Shown piece after piece: positions 26,501 to 34,604 of a DNA stretch of 64,000 nucleotides. The stretch is from Desulfonema magnum (GTDB lineage: Bacteria; Desulfobacterota; Desulfobacteria; Desulfobacterales; 4be13). The DNA lies in the NCBI RefSeq assembly GCF_017377395.1, contig NZ_CP061800.1:3038001-3102000 (forward strand), given 5' to 3'. Made by a program: the position numbers and the translations under genes. Positions within the stretch are counted from its first letter, which is position 1; each line of letters begins with the position of its first letter. The notes below the pieces were generated by a model. That model was given only the letters and a program-made list of their open reading frames with translations. It did no database searches and was not told the origin of the DNA.

Positions 26501-28185
26501 TTTATGATTTTGAGAGTTTGAAAGTTCTTTTTGAAGAAGCCGGTTTTTCGTTTATCGAACAAAAAAACTACCGTGAAAGCCTTATTCCTCAAGTCGCACA
26601 GCTAGATAACAGACCGGAACAGATGTTTTTTTTAGAGGCGATTAAAGACAAGACAAATTCCGCTGTTTCCAATGCGGAAATCACCCGGGTATTAAATGAA
26701 ATAAAATCATCTGTTCAGGAAAGAAAAACAGAAGCGTCTGCATTGGACAGCATGAGAAATCAGGCATTCCGCTTATGGGAAACCAATGAAAAAGAGCGGG
26801 CATGGCAGCTTTTATTAAAAGTCCTTGAACTACAGCCGGACGACCGACAGACCGTTCTCAAATGTGCGGAAATTTTGGGCAGCTTAAATAAATTTGAAGA
26901 CTTGCTAAAGCTTTGTACAAGTTTTCTTAACTTAAAGCCGGATGATGCTGAAATCAGAAGAATAGCTGGAGAAGCTCAAAATCGAGTAAAAGAGAATTCA
27001 CCCGATAGTAACGGACTCGAACAACGACGGCTTGAGTTAAGGAAATTCAATGAATTTTCCAATGCGGTTCATCCTGATGAAACCCATCTTTCCGCGTGTA
27101 TGCAATGGCTGATAAAAGCGCAGGATGTGAACACCGGCGGCGGAGTGTCCGCGGCGTATCATATGGATTCACAGCGTTGGGATGTGGATTACCCTGAAAC
27201 CACAGGATATATTATTCCGACCTTTTTGTGCTATTCCAAATTGACAGGCGATGCGTCTTATCGGAAACGTGCTATTGACATGGGAAATTGGGAAATAGCG
27301 ATTCAATCGCCCGAAGGCGGAGCCGGAGAGCCAGTTGGTGTGTATGGCTTACGTCCCCGTGTCTTCAACACCGGACAGGTTATTATCGGATGGGTAGCTC
27401 TTTATGCGGAAACCGGCGATCAGAAGTATTTGCAGGCAGCCCGAAAAGCCGCAGATTGGATCATGGAAAATCAGGATCCGGACGGCAAATGGACAAAAAG
27501 CACCTATAGCGGACCCAAGGCATATAAAAGCAGGGTGGCATGGGCATTATTGGAATTATATGGTGTAAGCAAAGAAGAAAAATACCGTATAGCGGTGGAA
27601 CGCTCCGTCAATTGGATATTTTCCCAAGCTTCTGCCAATGCCTGGTTTGCAAATAACAGCCTGAGTGATCCCGGAAAGCCTTGGACTCATCTGGTTGGTT
27701 ATGTGCTGGTTGGTCTGATGGAGATTTATAGATTGAATATAAACAATCCGCAGTTTAAAAATGTGCTGAATCTTCTGCATCATGCCGCAAAAAATATTTC
27801 CATGTTTTATGCAAAATTAAAAGAAGCGACCCAACAGGGATATTTTTCAACGCTTCCCGGAACATTGGACAGCAATTGGTCCAGCAGTGATAATTGGTCT
27901 TGTGTAACAGGTAATGCCCAGATCGAATTTTTCATGAGGAGAATGTCCAAATATACAAATGATCCATCGCTGAAATCATCTGCGGATATGCTATTAAATG
28001 ACTTGAAAATGTTTCATCTGCTTGGTAGCGTAACGGATCCCAATATTTCAGGAGGGTTAGCCGGAAGCTGTCCTGTGGGCGGTCCTTATCTCGGGTATTC
28101 AATACCCAACTGGGGTGTCAAATTTTTTGCAGACAGCCTTTTGCAGAGACTGCTTCCTGAACAGGAGCAAAAATATTTAGGATAA
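23518..28185 (+). CDS. 1555-aa multidomain protein: GT-B, TPR, radical SAM/SPASM, methyltransferase, alpha/alpha barrel
   Basis: Domain order by residue: 1-430, GT-B-like surface-carbohydrate domain (FIIKTHPQENAHYKS, GILFHYASTTMLEAYLSKIPSV); 446-525, TPR-like; 545-840, radical SAM with C556-x3-C560-x2-C563 (LGCDLKCPECAVG), HIWGEPMLNKDIFK, and a SPASM tail ACCHDYEKFTFFGNMFEQ; 862-1050, class I methyltransferase (INLCSGSIKLEGYVNIDIF, VHRVLKPGGIARFG); 1082-1157, TPR; 1190-1555, alpha-helical barrel resembling six-hairpin or toroid enzymes (YPETTGYIIPTFLCYSKLTGD, AARKAADWIMENQDPDGKW). No signal peptide or membrane helix, so probably cytoplasmic. Alternative start ATG 23548. The frame is uninterrupted, so the fusion is real in this sequence. 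Function unknown; likely several steps of glycan assembly in one chain. Confidence 0.82.
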   Translation: MLKNSEVKTNMPPKIVLILNHAEREIKTVEKVRSAIQKINPQAEVHILEYRDPDFAIKTLDINPHIIMTFPFTAISTSYSFYILKHALNCVLICFRAEGLIIGDTSILIEALVGLEKYGNNFIDYEVFWGRNPAQLVGNALLERNKVSSIDRIKYFGCPFFEDYTGPVRNVEKVLSSHIRSKLGQYQKEKILLFVTGFSYADYSPQEIIGCGDQVDRNAENAQEEFEDMLLVVERTKKLRQMWIDSIIKNALNYPELLFIIKTHPQENAHYKSKNLNPYSAFQDYKNILLIIENIPFSSIIHECGILFHYASTTMLEAYLSKIPSVCIYSKELRKIHCKRLDFPNELEIYSTTSVDIGDIPSLISSHVAEPIQFKRNESVEKYLEDQINLKIGENYNPSERIAHFLLSLIDKKEKAQEISPDDKYLINSIRTNWPGQKIIRDLINKGISKIQNNEFQDALTTYLDKTLKLAQAGQLKVQKLQYFRSICLGNMGLIDDAITAIKQELADNPDDSQAQDLYRQLQSVPQEKKKNETQYPEEFTRLIPETFAVETILGCDLKCPECAVGGDFVTRKKGWMQFDQFKIIADKIRPFCKHLYLHIWGEPMLNKDIFKMIEYASAFTSTNISTNGKSMTEEKAERLIRSGVTDIIVSIDGVSQEVYEKYRVGGRVEKAVEALKMLQHFNQKYGNKVHIMPQFIVMKHNHHEMNGFRNLSESLGLRPLFKSPYIRDPNSHFSASDDPRFQRPCYPDMASLRAAMCECDSVRKAFNILVDGSVVACCHDYEKFTFFGNMFEQDVMGIWNSEKYKKFRWNVMSGKAPKFCRERCMSYFLEHPEQALTDEHKDQVLAENPGKTELHKQDGLKINLCSGSIKLEGYVNIDIFSGSDIILDLEKDLLPFPDNSADIVACISAINYFSRQRASEIIKDVHRVLKPGGIARFGTQDLHILAKEYLKKDSEFYSQKLPDGRNRFPGKTIGDKFNEFFYGFQSGNKHCKYVYDFESLKVLFEEAGFSFIEQKNYRESLIPQVAQLDNRPEQMFFLEAIKDKTNSAVSNAEITRVLNEIKSSVQERKTEASALDSMRNQAFRLWETNEKERAWQLLLKVLELQPDDRQTVLKCAEILGSLNKFEDLLKLCTSFLNLKPDDAEIRRIAGEAQNRVKENSPDSNGLEQRRLELRKFNEFSNAVHPDETHLSACMQWLIKAQDVNTGGGVSAAYHMDSQRWDVDYPETTGYIIPTFLCYSKLTGDASYRKRAIDMGNWEIAIQSPEGGAGEPVGVYGLRPRVFNTGQVIIGWVALYAETGDQKYLQAARKAADWIMENQDPDGKWTKSTYSGPKAYKSRVAWALLELYGVSKEEKYRIAVERSVNWIFSQASANAWFANNSLSDPGKPWTHLVGYVLVGLMEIYRLNINNPQFKNVLNLLHHAAKNISMFYAKLKEATQQGYFSTLPGTLDSNWSSSDNWSCVTGNAQIEFFMRRMSKYTNDPSLKSSADMLLNDLKMFHLLGSVTDPNISGGLAGSCPVGGPYLGYSIPNWGVKFFADSLLQRLLPEQEQKYLG

Positions 28186-28216
28186 CTCAAAATGAGAATA
28201 ATAGAGGATGGTCATT

Positions 28217-28486
28217 ATGAATGCAATAGCTTATTCAAATTTCAGAAAAAATTTTGCTAATATAATGGAAAAAATATGTGAAGATCACGATCCGGTAATT
28301 ATTACTCGTAAAAATTTAAAACCGGTTGTGATGATGTCTCTTGAGGACTACAATGCCATTGAAGAAACAATGTATTTATTACGCAGTCCTGCCAATGCCG
28401 CCCAATTACGTGCCAGCATTGCCGAATTTGAAGCCGGTAATTTTAACATACGGAAAATGATTGATAATGATGATTGCATGGACTGA
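28217..28486 (+). CDS. yefM: YefM/Phd-family antitoxin
   Basis: From ATG 28217 the protein reads MNAIAYSNFRKNFANIMEKICEDHDPVIITRKN, then PVVMMSLEDYNAIEETMYLL, the standard YefM fold that binds DNA and neutralises YoeB. AGAGGA nine bases upstream supports this start over ATG 28208. It overlaps the toxin gene. The pair probably represses its own promoter, as in the family. Confidence 0.92.
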   Translation: MNAIAYSNFRKNFANIMEKICEDHDPVIITRKNLKPVVMMSLEDYNAIEETMYLLRSPANAAQLRASIAEFEAGNFNIRKMIDNDDCMD

Positions 28487-28721
28487 CCGGGCTTGGAACG
28501 AATACTTGTACTGGCAAAAACATGACAAAAAAATTGTTAAACGGATCAATGAATTGATACGAGATATCAAACGTCATCCTGAAGAAGGCATTGGTAAACC
28601 GGAAGCACTTCGTTTTGATTTGTCAGGAAAATGGTCGCGCAGAATCAATCAGGAGCATAGACTGGTGTACCAAGTCATTGATGAGATGATAGTAATTTTT
28701 CAGTGTCGTTATCATTATTAA
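28467..28721 (+). CDS. yoeB: YoeB/Txe-family toxin
   Basis: An ~84-residue ribosome-dependent mRNase: IAWTDRAWNEYLYWQKHDKKIVKRINELIRDI, GKPEALRFDLSGKWSRRINQEHRLVYQV, and the terminal FQCRYHY with the catalytic His and C-terminal Tyr. The start is ATG 28467 or 28470. It is embedded in the glycan island between two unrelated biosynthetic genes. Confidence 0.93.
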   Translation: MMIAWTDRAWNEYLYWQKHDKKIVKRINELIRDIKRHPEEGIGKPEALRFDLSGKWSRRINQEHRLVYQVIDEMIVIFQCRYHY

Positions 28722-28745
28722 TAAAACAGCAAGGTGAAGATCGGG

Positions 28746-29843
28746 ATGACTTATAATTTGGGCAGGCGTCAGAAGTTCAGAATAAACCTGAGCGGATTGC
28801 AGAATGACCTGAGCATCGCCAGAGAGAAGTTCCAAAGCCGCACTTTTTCAGAGGCATTTGACATCTATGAGCAATTGATCGCCGCGTATCCGAAGCAGGC
28901 AGTAGAATTGCTTGCCGAAGTCTATGATTGCTATCAACGATTTCCGTACAAAGACCGATATAATCTTTATCAGGCACGTCAGTTTGATTTCGGCATCAAA
29001 CCTTCTGATAAGGTGCTGGATATCGGAAGCGGCCATATTCCTTTTCCTCTTGCCACACATTTGGCTGACATAGCCTTGGAGGATCACAAATACGGAAGGG
29101 CAGGTGTTCCATTCAAATATGTTGAGGGAAAGCCGGTTTTTGAATGCAGTGTTGAAGACACACCTTTTGAAGATAAAGAGTTTGATTTTGTTTACTGTTC
29201 CCATGTTTTGGAACATAGTCAACATCCTGAAAAAGCCTGTCAGGAGCTGATGAGAATTGGCAAAAAAGGGTATATTGAAACGCCCACAAAGGGAAAGGAT
29301 ATATTTTTTGACCAAGCGAAGGTTTCCAATCATAAAATATGTGTAGAAGAGTTTAATAGCCGATTGATTTTTACAGAATACACACCTGATGAAATTGAGG
29401 GAATGCAGTGTAATGTTCTGATGCAAATACATTCAAATCCGCAAACAATTCGTGAGAAAGCTTTTTCAGCATTAATGTATTTAAAACCTTGTTTAATAAA
29501 TACAATGTTTTTATGGAGTGACAAATTTGAATACGAGGTTAGAAAATTTTTTACGGATGTTGGTGATAAGGATAAAAAAAAAGCTTCTGTAAATAAAGGA
29601 ACTGTAGGAAAAGAAAATAATGATAACAGTGAGTTAGACTGTTACTTGGATTCAATATCAGGAATATCTTCTTATAATAATCAGAACCCATTAATCATAC
29701 TGACAGACAAGCTTTTTAATTCTGGGTACTTGGATGAAGCAAAAAAAGTATGTGATTTAATCGTGAATCAATTTGGAGAAAATCCTGCGGTAATTAACCT
29801 GACCGAGTGCATAAGAAATAAACAGAAGCAAATGAACCAATAA
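28746..29843 (+). CDS. Methyltransferase with flanking TPR-like segments
   Basis: A 365-residue protein from ATG 28746, chosen because AAGGTGA lies eight bases upstream. Residues 10-60 look TPR-like (SFSEAFDIYEQLIAAYPKQ type); the middle is a class I methyltransferase (KVLDIGSGHIPFPLATHLAD, DFVYCSHVLEHSQHPEKACQELMRIGKKGYIETP); the end has another helical repeat (LDEAKKVCDLIVNQFGENPA). Probably acts on a glycan or its carrier together with the two multidomain neighbours. Confidence 0.75.
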   Translation: MTYNLGRRQKFRINLSGLQNDLSIAREKFQSRTFSEAFDIYEQLIAAYPKQAVELLAEVYDCYQRFPYKDRYNLYQARQFDFGIKPSDKVLDIGSGHIPFPLATHLADIALEDHKYGRAGVPFKYVEGKPVFECSVEDTPFEDKEFDFVYCSHVLEHSQHPEKACQELMRIGKKGYIETPTKGKDIFFDQAKVSNHKICVEEFNSRLIFTEYTPDEIEGMQCNVLMQIHSNPQTIREKAFSALMYLKPCLINTMFLWSDKFEYEVRKFFTDVGDKDKKKASVNKGTVGKENNDNSELDCYLDSISGISSYNNQNPLIILTDKLFNSGYLDEAKKVCDLIVNQFGENPAVINLTECIRNKQKQMNQ

Positions 29844-29886
29844 TTTATAGAAAATCAGAAAATATTTTGAATGAGGAAAAAAGGAG

Positions 29887-32800
29887 ATGCAATTAGGCCA
29901 TGAACAATCTGCTGATTTGCCATTGGAAAGAACGGAAAAATCACTTTTGAAGTTTTTACAAATTCATACCTTTTATGTCCACTATCTGAGCAATTATTAT
30001 AAAGCAAATCCCTCTCTTTCTTCTGCCTCATTTAAAGAACAAATTGATGATTTACTCAGAGACGGTCTCGGCGCTATTCACATGTTTGCCCCCTATATGA
30101 ACGAATTGGAGGATTATGAAGCCCAACTGATCATAGCGAATAACCCCTATTCTCAGCAACAATGGATGCGTGAAAATCATGTCTTACTTACGAATGATAA
30201 GGACTGGATGTATGAAATATCAAGAAGGCAGATAGAACATTTAAAACCTGATGTCCTTTACCTTTCCGATCCGATAACATTTGACAGTCGGTTTGTCCGT
30301 TCATTGTCGTGGAAACCATCACTGATAATTGGCTGGCGAGCGGCAAATATTCCCGAAGGTACGGATTGGTCGGAGTTTGATATCATGCTATCCAGTCTTT
30401 CTGCTTTAAGAGAGACCGCTCTTACCTTAGGTGCCAAATCAGCGGAGCATTTTTTCCCGGGATTTCCTGTTTTCATACATGAAATGATTCGTGATGTGCA
30501 ACAGCCTTCCTATGATGTCGTTTTCTCAGGGCAATGGACATTAAATCAGCATCCTCGCCGTAATCATTACCTGACAGAAATTGCCAAAGCAGCTTCACAA
30601 CCGGGGCAGGAATTTTCCTGTGCCTACTATCTGAGCGGTCAGACCGATAAGATTGTTCCTGAAGTGGCAAAGTATAATTTAGGGGCACATTTCGGAATTT
30701 CGATGCATCGTGCCCTTCGCTCTGGCAGGATTGCTATTGATGCCAGAGGGATATTAGAGACAAAAAATTCTGCTCATCAAGAGACAACAGACCTTGCTGT
30801 TAAGGAAACTGCTAATATGCGAATATTTGAAGTAACCGGCAGCGGCGTTTTCCTCTTGACAGAATATTTTGAAAATCTCAGCCAGTATTTTGAACCGGGA
30901 AAGGAAATTGAGACTTTTCGTGATGAAAAAGAACTGATTGACAAGATTCATTATTATTTGGCAAATCCTGATAAAAGAGAGGCTATCGCACAACGGGGAC
31001 ATGAACGATGCTTGCGGGAATACTCTATGCAAAACAGGGCGCTGGAGTTTGACAAAATTATACGCAAGCATCTCGCACAAAAATTTAATTCAATGAGTCC
31101 GCAAACCGATAACAAGAATAGCGAAAACAAAATGATCAGAAAAGAAATAAATAAAGAAGGCTGGGATGCCTACGCACATAATTTTGACAAGTACAAAAAA
31201 GACGAAAAAATTCCCGGGCTGGTTTCGGAAGATCACACGCAAGTCCAATATCTGGGAGATGAATGGAATGTGATGTGCAAGGCTATGCGACACCCCTACG
31301 GCATTAATGTTTTCTCTGTCGAGGAATTCGCCAAATATCTGAATGATCATTTTGTCTCCTCTTACCTCCCGGAAGGTAATAATCTGAATATCATGGAGAT
31401 CGGCCCCGGCGGCGGAAGGGTTACTCAGTTATTGTTGCCAAGATGCCAACATCTTTACGCAGTAGATATTTCGACTGAAATGCTTAATCAGTTGAAACAA
31501 AGATTTCAAGATGAAGAGAAAATTCAGTATATTATAACAAACGGCTCTGAAATAAAGGAAATTCCTCCAGCGTCTCTGGATGTAATGATTTCTTTTGATG
31601 CCTTTGTTCATATGGAGCCTTATGAGATATTCCGTTATTTGGAAATCACAAAAGCATTGCTAAAAGAAAACGGGGTTGGCATTCTCCACTTTTCTGATAT
31701 GGAAACCCCTATCGGATTTCAGAAATTCAGAGATGATGTTCCTTCTCTTGTGCAAAGCGGAGCAAGCTTTTATACATTTTCGGCAATGTGTAAGAGTATT
31801 ATGCGCAAGTTTCTTGAGGAACTCGGTTTTGAAGTTATAACGATTACCAATGATATCATACCCAGAGACGCTGTCGCGGTTTTCCAACTGAAAGGTAATC
31901 AGAAAAAGAATCATCAAAACATTGAGATGCTTCTTGAACAAGCTGTTAAACATTTGAATGCGAATAACAACACAGAGGCACTTGCCCTTCTTGATAATGC
32001 CATCTCTCTGAATCCTGGGAATCACTCAGTACGTTATGGCAGGGCTGTAGCGCTTGCACGGCTCGGACGAATGGATGAGGCGATTGACACATTGAATGCT
32101 CTGCTGTCTGTCGAACCGAATCATGAAAAAGCACAAGCATTACTTAATGAGATATTTGTAGCTTTCGTATCAAATCTGATGGTACAGGCGGCCAATGCCT
32201 TAAATGCAAATAAGAACAATGAAGCATTTGCTTTGCTGAACAAAGCCAAATCATTAAGAAAACCGGCACAGGGACTTGACTATTTGCGGGCAATTTATTT
32301 TTTAAGGATTAATCAGCCAGTTTCAGCCCGTGAAGCTTTGCAGGAGGAACTCCGATATTTTCCGAACAACGAAGATGCCAAAAAAGTACTCAGTCAAATT
32401 TCTGCCCAGTATCCGCAATTGGCTTCTCCTAAAATTGACGATCCGGAATTTCAGGAATTGCTTCAGCTTATTCGCCCATACACCATGTTGAGCGAGGAAC
32501 GTCTCTTTTCCCTATTTTCTTTGGCAAAGCAGGTATGTTTGGAAGATATTCCCGGAAATTTTGTTGAATGTGGCGTTGCCGCCGGAGGCTCGACAGCCTT
32601 ATTGGCCACAGTTATCAAACGCTACAGCAAACGCCCCCGATGGCATTACGCTTTTGATTCCTTTGAAGGTATGCCAACACCCACGGAACAGGATAAGGAC
32701 GGCAGAGGTGTCGGAGCCGAAGCAACGGGCTGGGGAACAGGCACATGCGCCGCACCAGAGGAAAGTGTAAAAGAAATCTGTGCAAAGCTTGGTGTCTCAG

Positions 32801-33807
32801 ATATTGTCAAACCAGTGAAAGGATATTTTGAGTCCGCTCTGCCCCAGATGAGAGACAACGCCGGAATGATTGCGCTTCTGCATATGGATGGCGACTGGTA
32901 TGAATCAACAAAGGCAATTTTACATAATCTGTATGACCATGTTGTTAATAACGGGTTTATTCAGGTGGATGATTACGGGTATTGGCAGGGATGCAAAAAG
33001 GCGATCCATGAATTTGAATCGTTAAGAAATCTTCAGTTTGAGATTAATCAAATTGACGGAACAGGTGTCTGGTTCCGCAAACCGGATAAATTTCCTGTCA
33101 ATGAGTCACTTCCCTCTTCGCTTGTCACCGACTTTCAGAACAGTGACCCTTCTCGCAAAGGCGTTGACAGTCAGATGTCGCAGAATGAACGATTTCAATT
33201 ATTTTATGCAATTCGGAAGCTTCTGCCTGCCAAATCATCTCCTCTGCGATTTGTCGAAATCGGTTCCTGGGCCGGAGCCTCTCTTCTGCTGATTCATGCG
33301 GCTATAAAACAGAGAACACCAAATGTTCAGGGATTTTCCATTGAACCGGGCGGACAGCCCCAGTTCTACGAAGTCCTCAAACATCTCAGCAATGAGGTGT
33401 CACACCTTCATATGTTTTCACATCAGGCTGCGCCTCAGTTGAAACAGTTCTTTGAGAAAGACGGCAATTTTCCTGAATTCATCTTCATTGACGGTAGCCA
33501 TACTTATGAAGGTGTCCGGCAGGATATTACAGATTTCTTTCCGCTCCTTGCTCCCGATGGAATAATGATTTTCCATGATTATCTGCCAGCGATGAATGAT
33601 GAAAACCGAGAAGCGATTTTCTCCCATCATGGTGGAAAAGAACCGGGAATCCGGCAGGCATGTCAGAAATTAATGGAAAACACCTATCATTGTGAGGTCA
33701 TTGATATCCCATTACTCTGTCCCACTGACCCGACACAGACCCAGCCGCATCTGCCCATTATTCCGGGAGTGTTTTCGACCCTTCGGGCATATCGGAAATC
33801 TGTGTAG
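29887..33807 (+). CDS. 1306-aa protein: CgeB-like glycosyltransferase, three methyltransferase domains, TPR
   Basis: Domains by residue: 1-400, CgeB-like GT (DVLYLSDPITFDSRFVRSL, YDVVFSGQWTLNQHPRRNHYL, RIFEVTGSGVFLLTEYFENL); 417-670, class I methyltransferase (NIMEIGPGGGRVTQLLLPRC, ISFDAFVHMEPYEIFRYL); 676-850, TPR-like; 855-1070, TylF/macrocin O-methyltransferase type (GNFVECGVAAGGSTALLATV, HMDGDWYESTKAIL, GFIQVDDYGYW); 1110-1306, Methyltransf_24 type (FVEIGSWAGASLLLI, FIFIDGSHTYEGVRQDI). ATG 29887 has AAAAAGGAG just upstream. No export signal. TylF enzymes methylate sugar hydroxyls, which fits a glycan with several O-methyl groups; that is inference. Confidence 0.83.
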   Translation: MQLGHEQSADLPLERTEKSLLKFLQIHTFYVHYLSNYYKANPSLSSASFKEQIDDLLRDGLGAIHMFAPYMNELEDYEAQLIIANNPYSQQQWMRENHVLLTNDKDWMYEISRRQIEHLKPDVLYLSDPITFDSRFVRSLSWKPSLIIGWRAANIPEGTDWSEFDIMLSSLSALRETALTLGAKSAEHFFPGFPVFIHEMIRDVQQPSYDVVFSGQWTLNQHPRRNHYLTEIAKAASQPGQEFSCAYYLSGQTDKIVPEVAKYNLGAHFGISMHRALRSGRIAIDARGILETKNSAHQETTDLAVKETANMRIFEVTGSGVFLLTEYFENLSQYFEPGKEIETFRDEKELIDKIHYYLANPDKREAIAQRGHERCLREYSMQNRALEFDKIIRKHLAQKFNSMSPQTDNKNSENKMIRKEINKEGWDAYAHNFDKYKKDEKIPGLVSEDHTQVQYLGDEWNVMCKAMRHPYGINVFSVEEFAKYLNDHFVSSYLPEGNNLNIMEIGPGGGRVTQLLLPRCQHLYAVDISTEMLNQLKQRFQDEEKIQYIITNGSEIKEIPPASLDVMISFDAFVHMEPYEIFRYLEITKALLKENGVGILHFSDMETPIGFQKFRDDVPSLVQSGASFYTFSAMCKSIMRKFLEELGFEVITITNDIIPRDAVAVFQLKGNQKKNHQNIEMLLEQAVKHLNANNNTEALALLDNAISLNPGNHSVRYGRAVALARLGRMDEAIDTLNALLSVEPNHEKAQALLNEIFVAFVSNLMVQAANALNANKNNEAFALLNKAKSLRKPAQGLDYLRAIYFLRINQPVSAREALQEELRYFPNNEDAKKVLSQISAQYPQLASPKIDDPEFQELLQLIRPYTMLSEERLFSLFSLAKQVCLEDIPGNFVECGVAAGGSTALLATVIKRYSKRPRWHYAFDSFEGMPTPTEQDKDGRGVGAEATGWGTGTCAAPEESVKEICAKLGVSDIVKPVKGYFESALPQMRDNAGMIALLHMDGDWYESTKAILHNLYDHVVNNGFIQVDDYGYWQGCKKAIHEFESLRNLQFEINQIDGTGVWFRKPDKFPVNESLPSSLVTDFQNSDPSRKGVDSQMSQNERFQLFYAIRKLLPAKSSPLRFVEIGSWAGASLLLIHAAIKQRTPNVQGFSIEPGGQPQFYEVLKHLSNEVSHLHMFSHQAAPQLKQFFEKDGNFPEFIFIDGSHTYEGVRQDITDFFPLLAPDGIMIFHDYLPAMNDENREAIFSHHGGKEPGIRQACQKLMENTYHCEVIDIPLLCPTDPTQTQPHLPIIPGVFSTLRAYRKSV

Positions 33808-33910
33808 CGATTTTCACTCTCATCAAGGTGCCATGTTTGTACGAATGGATTGAATGATAAACGGGCTAAAAATATGGCACCCTGACGGGTCTAAAAACAA
33901 GGAGAATATC

Positions 33911-34177
33911 ATGGACACAAGTTTGTTGAGGAAGATTAATGTCAGCTATGACAGTGCCGGAAACTTAAATATCACTATTCCCGAATCATGTATCCGGAAC
34001 TTTGAAAAGCCGCTGCTCCTTAAATCAGTTACGCGTGCCATTGCAGCCTCAGAAAAACAAAGACATCCCCCCGGAAATTGGAAGTATGACCCGGCTCGGG
34101 ATATTGTGGGAATATGTCAGAGCGATGTGAATGACGGTTCTGTGAATCACGACGCATATATTTACGGGGCGGACTGA
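33911..34177 (+). CDS. VapB-like antitoxin
   Basis: An 88-residue protein from ATG 33911 with AAGGAGAATATC upstream (MDTSLLRKINVSYDSAGNLNI). No standard DNA-binding motif was recognised. It is called an antitoxin because its stop overlaps the start of a PIN-domain gene (TGATG). A longer frame back to 33854 lacks a ribosome site. Confidence 0.6.
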   Translation: MDTSLLRKINVSYDSAGNLNITIPESCIRNFEKPLLLKSVTRAIAASEKQRHPPGNWKYDPARDIVGICQSDVNDGSVNHDAYIYGAD

Positions 34178-34602
34178 TGCAATATTTTACAGATACGGGG
34201 GCATGGATTGTGCTGGCAGATAAAAAAGACCGATATCATCAAAATGCGAAAGAAGCATACAATGTGATTCTGAGTCGGAATATCTCTTTGGTAACAACAG
34301 ATTATATTTTTGATGAAACAGTGACGTGGTTGCGCTACAAAATCGGACATACTATAGCGACGGACTGGGGACAAAAACTTCTCAGCAGTCGTATGGTTGA
34401 AATTGTTCAGATTTATGACACATATCTGAGGCCGGCATGGAACATTTTTCAAAAATATTCCGACCAGAAATTCAGCTTCACTGATTGCACATCTTTTGCA
34501 GTGATGAAGGCACTCGGTCTTGATACAGCTTTCGGATTTGATGATCATTTCAGAATTATGGGGTTAAATCTGATTCCATCACTATCGAACAAAAAGAAAT
34601 AA
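34177..34602 (+). CDS. PIN-domain ribonuclease toxin (VapC-type)
   Basis: A 141-residue PIN protein with the acidic residues in FTDTGAWIVLADKKD, YIFDETVTWL, KFSFTDCTSFAVM and FGFDDHF. VapC toxins cut tRNA or rRNA. The first ~100 bases recur as a broken relic at 41754-42165, so there was a second copy. It ends just before the GT4 gene. Confidence 0.85.
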   Translation: MQYFTDTGAWIVLADKKDRYHQNAKEAYNVILSRNISLVTTDYIFDETVTWLRYKIGHTIATDWGQKLLSSRMVEIVQIYDTYLRPAWNIFQKYSDQKFSFTDCTSFAVMKALGLDTAFGFDDHFRIMGLNLIPSLSNKKK

Positions 34603-34604
34603 GC

